Shown here piece by piece: positions 57,755 through 64,000 of a DNA stretch of 64,000 nucleotides. Numbering within the stretch: the stretch's first letter is position 1; the number at the start of each line of letters is the position of its first letter. Origin of the DNA: Corynebacterium yonathiae (GTDB lineage Bacteria > Actinomycetota > Actinomycetes > Mycobacteriales > Mycobacteriaceae); the NCBI RefSeq assembly GCF_022288805.1, contig NZ_JAKOPM010000009.1, forward strand, positions 31,406 through 95,405, read 5' to 3'. The translations under genes were made by a program, and so were the position numbers. Under the pieces are notes generated by a model. It worked only from the letters and a program-made list of their open reading frames with translations. It had not been told where the DNA came from and searched no databases.

Positions 57755-59230
57755 CTAAGCCTGGGAGCTGCGCTGGTCTGCTATCGCGAATCCCAAGGAC
57801 GCAAGGCACATGGCCAAGATGACGCCGAAGCCGGCGATGATGGAAAGCGGCCAGTCCGCGCTCGTGCCGTGCAAGGTGGCAAAGACGATGGCCGTGATGA
57901 CGGCAAGCCCAATGGCCGTGCCGATACGCTGGCCGGTTTGGAGGACAGCGCCGGACGAACCGGCATAAGCCTGTGGGACATGCGCCAAGGTGAGCGTTTG
58001 GTTAGGGGAGATGACCGAACCTTGTCCGCCGCCCACCAAGGCGAGTGAAAGGACCATCCACCATTCACTGGCGCCCCATTGCTCGGTGACCCAGATAAGC
58101 GCAATGGTCGCTACGAGCCCCGAGATGGTCACAAGCATGCCCAGGACAACGACCTTGCGGCCATGGACGGACACGGAGCGGCCGGCCAGAGTGGCAGAAA
58201 TGGAGCTCAATAAGGCGGCCGGAATGCCTACGGAGCCGGCAGCGAGGGCGGAGTGCCCGAGCCCGCTTTGGAAGTAGAGCGCGACAAGCACCCAAATGCT
58301 GGTAATACCCATAAACCACAAGGTGGCGATGATGGTGCCATTGCGAAAGCTCGGGGTGGCAAAGATATTGAGATCCACCATCGGCGGATGGCCGGTGGCC
58401 TTGTGGCGGCGTTCCCACAGCACCCATCCCACAAGGAGGACGGCACCCAGCAGCAAGAGCCACCACACGGCCGGTGATGCGGATGATTCCATAAAAGGGA
58501 AGAGGATGGCCCATACGGCAGCGCCGAGGATCAGTGCGCCGATAGGATCAAGGGTGGCTAGGGCCTTGAAGATGCCCAATTTATTGCCGGCTTCATCGTG
58601 TACGCGGGAGAATAACGGTCGAGGAAACCACATCAATCCTAAGATGATGGCTACAAGGCCGATGGGGAAATTGACCAGCATGGTCAACCGCCAGCCTAGG
58701 TCCGCTCCGCCAAGGCGAATGAGAAGGCCGCCCAGTACCGGACCGATGGCAACGGCAATGCCCACCGTGGAGCCAAAATAACCAAAGGCACGGGCGCGCT
58801 CGGCACCGCGGAAGTACTGTTGAATCATACCTACGCCCTGTGGATTGAGCAGGCCTGCACCTACGCCTTGGATAAAACGGGCGCCGTTGAGCGCTTCCGC
58901 ATTGGGGGCAAAGCCGGCGACTGCGGCGCTGATGGAATAAATGGCGATGCCTGCCAGAAAGATGCCGCCGCGGCCGACGAGATCTCCAGCGCGGCCGGCC
59001 GCCACGAGGATGACACCGAAGGTGAGCGCATAGCCGGAGAGCACCCATTGCACATCGGAATCAGAGGCTCCCAGGCCCGATTGGATAGAGGGCAGGGCGA
59101 CGTTCACGATGGACACGCTCAGCAGCGACATAAAGAGCGCCGTGAGCAAAACAATCAGTACCCGCCAGCGGGCGGGATCTTGGCCGGCGGGGTACTCGGT
59201 TTGGTTAGCTGCGGAGGTAGTCACTTCCAT
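57755..59230 (-). CDS. DHA2-type MFS drug transporter (14 helices)
   Basis: 491 residues, EmrB/QacA type. N-terminal SVSIVNVALPSIQSGLGASDSDVQWVLSGYALTF holds the DHA2 motif D1. GRAGDLVGRGGIFLAG is motif A, and GAGLLNPQGVGMIQQYF and AIGPVLGGLL (motif C region) follow. Proton-driven efflux of hydrophobic drugs is typical. ATG at 59230, or MEVTTSA. The upstream DUF6918-like gene on the same strand is 42 bp away. Confidence 0.9.
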   Translation of the reverse strand: MEVTTSAANQTEYPAGQDPARWRVLIVLLTALFMSLLSVSIVNVALPSIQSGLGASDSDVQWVLSGYALTFGVILVAAGRAGDLVGRGGIFLAGIAIYSISAAVAGFAPNAEALNGARFIQGVGAGLLNPQGVGMIQQYFRGAERARAFGYFGSTVGIAVAIGPVLGGLLIRLGGADLGWRLTMLVNFPIGLVAIILGLMWFPRPLFSRVHDEAGNKLGIFKALATLDPIGALILGAAVWAILFPFMESSASPAVWWLLLLGAVLLVGWVLWERRHKATGHPPMVDLNIFATPSFRNGTIIATLWFMGITSIWVLVALYFQSGLGHSALAAGSVGIPAALLSSISATLAGRSVSVHGRKVVVLGMLVTISGLVATIALIWVTEQWGASEWWMVLSLALVGGGQGSVISPNQTLTLAHVPQAYAGSSGAVLQTGQRIGTAIGLAVITAIVFATLHGTSADWPLSIIAGFGVILAMCLASLGFAIADQRSSQA

Positions 59231-59272
59231 ACTTATACCTGGCGGTTAGAAAGCGATTCAACTGCCGGGAAA

Positions 59273-59710
59273 CTACATATGTTTCTGCAGCACGCGTCCA
59301 AAATCTGGGACCGCAGGGGTGAGGAATTTCGACGCCTTACCGCGCAGGGAGTTATAAGGCTTAGATAGTGCGGGGGAGTTGACCTGCTCGGCGTGCTTAT
59401 CGGCCACCGACAGGATGGCATCGCTTACCTCGGTGCTGCGTGGCTCCAGGAAGGAACCGAAATCCTGCTTGGTGCTGCCTGTAAACTCCTGCCAGTGCGG
59501 GTCGAGGGCATCAAGAACATCCGGTAGCACGCGGCCTAGTGCCTTCGTGACGATGGCGGAGTCGACCTTTTTAGCGGCGGCGAGGGCGCCCTTGAGCGCC
59601 ATGCCGGTAATGCCCGATTGCTTGGCGACGACCCCCTCAACCAGCTCGCCACAATCGCTTATCACCGCAGTGCGCTGCGGAGCCGACATAAGTTCAGAAA
59701 GATGTGCCAT
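59273..59710 (-). CDS. Uncharacterised protein (DUF6918-like)
   Basis: 145 residues, helical, soluble. It resembles the small actinobacterial proteins annotated DUF6918 (GVVAKQSGITGMALKGALAAAKKVDSAIV, VADKHAEQVNS, KAYNSLRGKA-type segments). No function known. It lies 20 bp after a small ORF that lacks a start codon. Confidence 0.65.
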   Translation of the reverse strand: MAHLSELMSAPQRTAVISDCGELVEGVVAKQSGITGMALKGALAAAKKVDSAIVTKALGRVLPDVLDALDPHWQEFTGSTKQDFGSFLEPRSTEVSDAILSVADKHAEQVNSPALSKPYNSLRGKASKFLTPAVPDFGRVLQKHM

Positions 59711-59730
59711 GCTGCACCACCTTACGCGAG

Positions 59731-59973
59731 TTAAGCTGGCTGTCCCGGCAAGCCAGGGAGGTTGGCCTGAATGGCGGCAATCTGATCGGCGATCTGACCC
59801 AAGCCGGCATCGCGCGCCGCCTTCTCCAGATTGACGTTGGGGGAGTAGAGGGCTACGGCACTGGCCAGTGCGGTGACGCCCGCGGCTGCGGCGGTGATGA
59901 TCAAGGTGAGGTCCAGCTGGGAAGAACCGGTAGAGGAACCCCCGGCTTTCCCCTGCTCAAAGTTCGGATTTAC
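59731..59973 (-). pseudogene. Small membrane protein ORF without a canonical start codon
   Basis: An open frame of 80 codons ends at the TAA 59731-59733. It begins after an in-frame TAG (59983-59985). The codon after AAAGG-CAAG is GTA at 59971-59973, exactly where a GTG start would be expected, so a single G-to-A change may have removed the start. The product would be NPNFEQGKAGGSSTG, then a membrane helix LTLIITAAAAGVTALASAVAL, then an amphipathic tail. The next usable start (TTG within the helix) has no ribosome binding site. Confidence 0.5.
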
Positions 59974-60050
59974 CTTGCCTTTCTAGGAATCCGCCTCAGC
60001 TGCAGTAACGGTAGGGGCAGTTCCTTCCTTGGGTGACTATCGCCAATAAC

Positions 60051-60311
60051 TTAGGCAACTTCTTTAACACTAAGGTAGACGCGCGCGCTAAACTTTGCGA
60101 ACTCTGCGTTATACCCGCTTAGCGCCGGCACGCGGGCTAAAACCTCCGCCATAGCGCGGGCGGCGTCGCGGTGGCTATCGTGGATAGCTATTCCTTCCAC
60201 CTTGGCCGTACTGGCGGCTGCGGCGGCCGCAAGGGCGGCAAAGTTGGTGATACGGACGTGAAAGTGTACGCAAAACTCTTGTGCCAAGAGGTAGAGCTGC
60301 TCGGTACTCAT
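60051..60311 (-). CDS. Doc/Fic-like protein with a degenerate active site (putative toxin relative)
   Basis: 86 residues. The pattern VRITNFAALAAAAAAS, then AARAMAEVLARVPALSGYN, then FAKFSARVYL follows Doc family proteins (VRDLGLLESAL..., then NHPFVDGNKR). The Fic motif H-x-F-x-D-G-N-K-R is replaced by RVPALSGYNAEF, so AMPylation or kinase activity is not expected. Six bases downstream of an RHH protein, as in toxin-antitoxin pairs. Recognition is by pattern only. Confidence 0.5.
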   Translation of the reverse strand: MSTEQLYLLAQEFCVHFHVRITNFAALAAAAAASTAKVEGIAIHDSHRDAARAMAEVLARVPALSGYNAEFAKFSARVYLSVKEVA

Positions 60312-60317
60312 AACTGC

Positions 60318-60539
60318 CTAGGACTGCGCTGGCCGAGCGCGGCGGATTTCTGCTTCTAACTCAGCGCGGCCGGGGAGGAGGGCGCGGGCGGTGGATTGCA
60401 CGTGGGCGTCGGCAAGCGTGCGGGCTGCCGCCGCAACGATGGCGCGCACTACCGCTTCATGTTTGGAGGTGCCCTGCGCCGAGGCCAGCAGGGTGAGAGC
60501 GTGATCCTGTTCGGCCGTAAGCCGCAATGTCATTGCCAT
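60318..60539 (-). CDS. Ribbon-helix-helix protein (antitoxin-like)
   Basis: 73 residues. MTLRLTAEQDHALTLLASAQGTSKHEAVVRAI is a CopG/RHH DNA-binding motif at the N-terminus; the rest is an Arg/Ala-rich tail. It is typical of small antitoxin and autorepressor proteins. Start ATG at 60539 or 60533. Divergent from gyrA by 78 bp. Confidence 0.65.
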   Translation of the reverse strand: MAMTLRLTAEQDHALTLLASAQGTSKHEAVVRAIVAAAARTLADAHVQSTARALLPGRAELEAEIRRARPAQS

Positions 60540-60603
60540 GCCTTAGTGATACCACGGTGATACCATGCGTGCGGCAATTCGGGCCCTGAAAGGCGCTAAA
60601 GGG

Positions 60604-60609
60604 TAGAAT
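60604..60609 (+). promoter_or_regulatory. -10 element of gyrA (leaderless)
   Basis: TAGAAT, 8 bp before the gyrA ATG, with no Shine-Dalgarno between. Confidence 0.65.
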
Positions 60610-60617
60610 CTGGCGTT

Positions 60618-63170
60618 ATGAGTGACAATAACGACGATCTTTTTGATCGCATATTTCCCATTGACATTAATGAGGAGATGGAGTCGAGCTACATCGACTA
60701 CGCCATGTCCGTCATCGTCGGCCGTGCCCTGCCGGAGGTGCGCGATGGACTAAAGCCGGTGCACCGCCGCATCCTTTACGCGATGTTCGATTCCGGTTAC
60801 CGGCCGGAGCGCGGCTACGTAAAGTCCGCCCGCCCGGTCTCGGACACCATGGGTCAGTTCCACCCGCACGGTGACTCCGCCATTTATGACACCTTGGTGC
60901 GCTTGGCCCAGTCGTGGAATATGCGCTACCCACTGGTGGATGGCCAGGGTAACTTCGGCTCCCGCGGTAACGATGGCCCAGCAGCAATGCGTTATACGGA
61001 GTGTAAGCTCACCCCGTTGGCGATGGAGATGGTGCGCGATATCCGCGAAAACACCGTTGATTTCTCGCCCAACTACGATGGCAAAACCAGCGAGCCGGAC
61101 GTACTGCCGTCCCGCGTTCCAAACCTGCTGATGAACGGTTCGGGCGGCATTGCCGTGGGTATGGCCACCAATATCCCGCCGCATAACCTCAACGAGCTGG
61201 CTGAGGCCATCTACTGGCTACTAGATAATCCAGACGCCGATGAAGAGGCTGCGCTGGAAGCCTGCATGGAACGCGTCAAGGGCCCGGATTTCCCCACCGC
61301 TGGCCTCATTGTGGGCGATCAGGGCATCAAGGATGCCTACACCACCGGCCGCGGCTCCATCCGTCTGCGCGGTGTGACCTCCATCGAGGAGTCTGGATCC
61401 CGCCAAACCATCGTGATCACCGAGCTGCCGTTCCAGGTCAACCCGGATAACCTCATCTCCAATATCGCGGAGTCCGTGGCCAGCGGCAAGATTGCGGGCA
61501 TTTCCAAGATTGAGGATGAGTCCTCCGACCGCGTGGGCATGCGCATCGTGGTCACCCTTAAGCGCGACGCCGTGGCCCGCGTGGTGCTCAATAACCTCTA
61601 CAAGCACTCCCAGCTGCAGACGTCCTTCGGCGCGAATATGCTCTCCATCGTCGATGGCGTGCCGCGCACCCTTCGCCTGGATCAGATGCTGCGCTACTAC
61701 GTGGAGCACCAGATCGAGGTCATCGTTCGCCGTACCCAGTACCGCTTGAACGAGGCCGAGAAGCGCGCCCACATCTTGCGCGGTTTGGTCAAGGCCCTGG
61801 ATATGTTGGATGAGGTCATCGCCCTTATTCGTCGTTCGCCCACCGTGGACGAGGCGCGCGAAGGCTTGAAGGAGCTTCTCGACGTCGACGATATCCAGGC
61901 CGATGCCATCCTAGCCATGCAGCTGCGCAAGCTGGCTGCACTGGAACGCCAGAAGATCATTGACGAGTTGGCGGAGATCGAGCGCGAAATCGCCGACCTG
62001 AAGGATATCCTCGCCCGCGAGGAGCGCCAGCGCCAGATTGTCCACGATGAGCTGGCAGAGATCGTCGATAAGTATGGCGATGAACGCCGCACCGAAATTA
62101 TTCCGGCGACCGGCGATGTCACCGATGAGGACCTCATCGCCCGCGAGAACGTCGTGGTCACCATTACCTCTACCGGCTACGCTAAGCGCACCAAGGTGGA
62201 TTCCTATAAGGCACAAAAGCGTGGCGGCAAGGGCGTGCGCGGCGCTGAGCTCAAGCAGGACGATATTGTGAAGAACTTCTTCGTCTGCTCCACGCACGAC
62301 TGGATCTTGTTCTTTACCAACTTCGGCCGTGTTTACCGCCTCAAGGCCTATGAACTGCCAGAGGGCGGTCGCGCCGCACGCGGCCAGCACGTAGCTAACC
62401 TGCTGGAATTCCAGCCGGAAGAAAAGATCGCTCAGGTTATCCAGATCCAGTCCTACGAGGACGCTCCTTACCTGGTCCTCGCCACCCAGCAGGGCCGCGT
62501 GAAGAAGTCCCGCCTGACCGATTATGAGTCCGCGCGTTCCGCTGGCCTTATCGCCATCAACCTCAACGAGGGCGATGCGCTCATCGGCGCACAGCTCGTC
62601 TCCGAGGGCGATGACATCCTGCTTACCTCCGAGCAGGGCCAAGCTATCCGCTTTACTGCCGACGACGACCAGCTGCGCCCCATGGGCCGCGCTACCGCCG
62701 GTGTGAAGGGCATGCGCTTCCGCGGCGATGACCAGCTGCTATCCATGTCCGTGGTCCACGATGGCGAGTTCCTTTTGGTAGCCACTTCTGGCGGCTACGG
62801 CAAGCGCACCGCCATTGAGGAATACACCCCGCAGGGCCGCGGTGGCTTGGGTGTTATGACCTTCAAGTACACCCCGAAGCGCGGCAAGCTCATCGGCGCC
62901 ATCTCCGTCGATGAGGATGACGAGATCTTCGCCATCACCTCTGCCGGCGGCGTCATCCGCACCGAGGTGGACCAGATTCGTCCGTCCTCCCGTGCGACCA
63001 TGGGTGTGCGCTTGGTGAACCTGGCCGACGACGTCGAACTGCTTGCCATCGACCGCAACGTCGAAGAAGATGGTGAGGAAGACGCTCAGGCTGTAGCCAA
63101 GGGCGAAAAGACCGTGGATGAGGTCCAGCAGGAGCACAAGGCTGGCGATGCCTCCAAGGATGAGGAGTAA
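60618..63170 (+). CDS. gyrA: DNA gyrase subunit A
   Basis: 850 residues. Catalytic Tyr126 is in AMRYTECKL. The quinolone-resistance region [17 protein letters not shown] carries Ser87 and Asp91, the unmutated (susceptible) residues in corynebacteria. The GyrA box is QKRGGKGV, followed by the C-terminal beta-pinwheel repeats. Acidic C-terminus. Followed 3 bp later by the DUF3566 gene. Confidence 0.98.
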   Translation: MSDNNDDLFDRIFPIDINEEMESSYIDYAMSVIVGRALPEVRDGLKPVHRRILYAMFDSGYRPERGYVKSARPVSDTMGQFHPHGDSAIYDTLVRLAQSWNMRYPLVDGQGNFGSRGNDGPAAMRYTECKLTPLAMEMVRDIRENTVDFSPNYDGKTSEPDVLPSRVPNLLMNGSGGIAVGMATNIPPHNLNELAEAIYWLLDNPDADEEAALEACMERVKGPDFPTAGLIVGDQGIKDAYTTGRGSIRLRGVTSIEESGSRQTIVITELPFQVNPDNLISNIAESVASGKIAGISKIEDESSDRVGMRIVVTLKRDAVARVVLNNLYKHSQLQTSFGANMLSIVDGVPRTLRLDQMLRYYVEHQIEVIVRRTQYRLNEAEKRAHILRGLVKALDMLDEVIALIRRSPTVDEAREGLKELLDVDDIQADAILAMQLRKLAALERQKIIDELAEIEREIADLKDILAREERQRQIVHDELAEIVDKYGDERRTEIIPATGDVTDEDLIARENVVVTITSTGYAKRTKVDSYKAQKRGGKGVRGAELKQDDIVKNFFVCSTHDWILFFTNFGRVYRLKAYELPEGGRAARGQHVANLLEFQPEEKIAQVIQIQSYEDAPYLVLATQQGRVKKSRLTDYESARSAGLIAINLNEGDALIGAQLVSEGDDILLTSEQGQAIRFTADDDQLRPMGRATAGVKGMRFRGDDQLLSMSVVHDGEFLLVATSGGYGKRTAIEEYTPQGRGGLGVMTFKYTPKRGKLIGAISVDEDDEIFAITSAGGVIRTEVDQIRPSSRATMGVRLVNLADDVELLAIDRNVEEDGEEDAQAVAKGEKTVDEVQQEHKAGDASKDEE

Positions 63171-63173
63171 TTA

Positions 63174-63512
63174 ATGGCACGACGAGACGTAACGATTACG
63201 CGAATCTCGCCCATTTCCGCGTTCCGCGTTGGTCTGGCCTTGTCACTCGTCGGACTCATTGCCTGGATGCTGGCCGTATGCCTGCTCTACATCGGCCTGA
63301 ACCAGGTGGGCATCTGGGAATCGCTCAATAGCCTCGTCGGCGGCGTCGGCGGCGGATTCGAGGTCACCTTCGGTGTCATTATCTCCGCCTCCGCGCTCAT
63401 CGGCGTTATTTTCGCCGTTCTCCTTACGTTGCTGGCACCACTGATGGCGGTTATTTACAACGCCATCGTGGACGTCTTTGGCGGCCTGCGGGTCGACCTA
63501 GACAGCCGCTAG
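63174..63512 (+). CDS. DUF3566 membrane protein
   Basis: 112 residues with two to three membrane helices (ALSLVGLIAWMLAVCLLYI, VIISASALIGVIFAVLLTLL) and VTITRISPISAFRVGLALS at the N-terminus. It follows gyrA in mycobacteria and corynebacteria (mycobacterial relatives bind the divisome/polar complex), but its role is not established. Confidence 0.93.
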   Translation: MARRDVTITRISPISAFRVGLALSLVGLIAWMLAVCLLYIGLNQVGIWESLNSLVGGVGGGFEVTFGVIISASALIGVIFAVLLTLLAPLMAVIYNAIVDVFGGLRVDLDSR

Positions 63513-63532
63513 CGCCTCTCTTGCGTTTGAAG

Positions 63533-63563
63533 ATACCGGCACCTTCGGGTGCCGGTATTTTTC
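63533..63563 (+). terminator. Rho-independent terminator after DUF3566
   Basis: An 11-bp perfect stem (ATACCGGCACC / GGTGCCGGTAT) with a TTCG tetraloop, followed by TTTTTC. Confidence 0.94.
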
Positions 63564-63674
63564 TTTCTTTCGTGCGAATCTTTCCCCGCTTTTGAGTTGC
63601 CGGAAATATCTGCTGAACAGGCGATTTGTGTAAATCCGGGGATAGTATGTAGAGTTAATTCTCGTTCCGCACAA

Positions 63675-63748
63675 GGGCCTATAGCTCAGTCGGTTAGAGC
63701 GCATCGCTGATAACGATGAGGTCGCTGGTTCGATTCCAGCTAGGCCCA
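63675..63748 (+). tRNA. tRNA-Ile (anticodon GAT)
   Basis: 74 nt with acceptor arms GGGCCTA/TAGGCCC, D-arm AGCTCAGTCGGTTAGAGC, anticodon loop CTGATAA, T-loop TTCGATT. The CCA end is encoded (63749-63751). Confidence 0.97.
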
Positions 63749-63760
63749 CCACGGAACAAT

Positions 63761-63833
63761 GGGGCATTAGCTCAATTGGTAGAGCATCTGCTTTGCAAGC
63801 AGAAGGTCAGGAGTTCGATTCTCCTATGCTCCA
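63761..63833 (+). tRNA. tRNA-Ala (anticodon TGC)
   Basis: 73 nt with acceptor arms GGGGCAT/ATGCTCC, D-arm AGCTCAATTGGTAGAGC, anticodon loop TTTGCAA, T-loop TTCGATT. CCA is not encoded. Adjacent to tRNA-Ile, the order found after gyrA in many actinobacteria. Confidence 0.97.
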
Positions 63834-63842
63834 CAGCATGTA

Positions 63843-63877
63843 GTCCGGCTTCCTCTTCGGAGGGGCCGGACATTTTT
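63843..63877 (+). terminator. Rho-independent terminator of the tRNA pair
   Basis: GTCCGGC pairs with GCCGGAC, with an inner CCTC-TTCG-GAGG stem-loop, followed by ATTTTTC. Confidence 0.9.
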
Positions 63878-63944
63878 CATTTCTGCGCTCATTCTCAAGC
63901 ACTCTGAGAAGTGACACAATGGCGGGGTTAAGGGTCAAAAGGGG

Positions 63945-63976
63945 ATGCGGACGAAATCTTGGAGGATTTTCCGCAT
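63945..63976 (+). promoter_or_regulatory. Hairpin that covers a ribosome binding site and start codon
   Basis: ATGCGGA (63945-63951) pairs with TCCGCAT (63970-63976), and AAATC (54-58) with GATTT (65-69), leaving a 2-nt bulge and loop TTGGAG. The downstream arm contains the AT of the start codon at 63975, and the loop contains part of GGAGG. Confidence 0.55.
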
Positions 63977-64000
63977 GTCTAATATTCGATACACGAATGC
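63975..64000 (+). CDS. Start of an unknown gene (cut by window edge)
   Basis: ATG at 63975 with GGAGG 10 bases upstream, open to the window end: MSNIRYTN. Nothing more can be said of the product. Confidence 0.45.

Overview
The window comes from a Corynebacterium chromosome (Actinobacteria, species not assignable by eye) and spans the replication origin. The evidence is the order rpmH-dnaA-dnaN-recF-dciA-gyrB ... gyrA-DUF3566-tRNA-Ile-tRNA-Ala, the minus-strand block rnpA-yidD-yidC-rsmG-parA-parB, moderately high GC, DtxR-type and parS-type DNA sites, and many genes that appear to be transcribed without a leader.

Layout. 1-4.3 kb: end of a LuxR-type regulator, a flavoprotein monooxygenase, a DUF364 metal-chelation protein behind a DtxR-like operator, a VanZ-like gene broken by an amber codon, an AcuI/YhdH-type reductase and a MarR regulator. 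4.6-14.7 kb: a small unknown protein, leuS, a large unknown 857-residue protein with a MOSC protein, an MFS transporter and a succinate-semialdehyde dehydrogenase. 14.8-21.7 kb: the complete trp operon (trpL-E-G-D-CF-B-A) with a readable attenuator. 21.8-27.8 kb: transporters (DAACS, bile-acid-symporter-like, AzlC with a frameshifted AzlD), an SdpI-like protein, a Rieske lipoprotein and a YqgE/AlgH protein. 27.8-43 kb: cca, Nudix hydrolase, DUF6049, the MurJ-pseudokinase fusion, yceI, pepN, sigM, trxB, trxA and cwlM. 43-45.2 kb: an AT-richer insert with one MHS-type transporter and about 720 bp without a gene. 45.2-49.5 kb: parB, parA, rsmG, yidC, yidD, rnpA, rpmH. 49.5-57.7 kb: oriC and the dnaA-dnaN-recF-dciA-gyrB block. 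57.7-60.6 kb: accessory genes (DHA2 transporter, DUF6918-like protein, a small ORF without a start codon, an RHH/Doc-like pair). 60.6-64 kb: gyrA, DUF3566, two tRNAs and the start of one more gene.

How it works together. The centre is the machinery for starting replication (DnaA, oriC, DciA, DnaN, gyrase) and for segregating the origin (ParAB). Seven perfect 14-bp parS cores lie 13.5-24.7 kb, inside and around the trp operon. The five inside genes are all read in the same frame as V-S-R-E-T. Envelope growth is represented by MurJ with a pseudokinase and by CwlM, an amidase-like protein that has lost its visible catalytic residues. Redox functions are sigM-trxB-trxA.

The points most worth checking are the parS layout, the five-unit DnaA-trio element at 52308-52322, the unknown 857-residue protein, three apparently broken genes (vanZ, azlD, the ORF at 59731) and the start-codon hairpin at the right edge. 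No CRISPR array, prophage or intact insertion sequence was seen.
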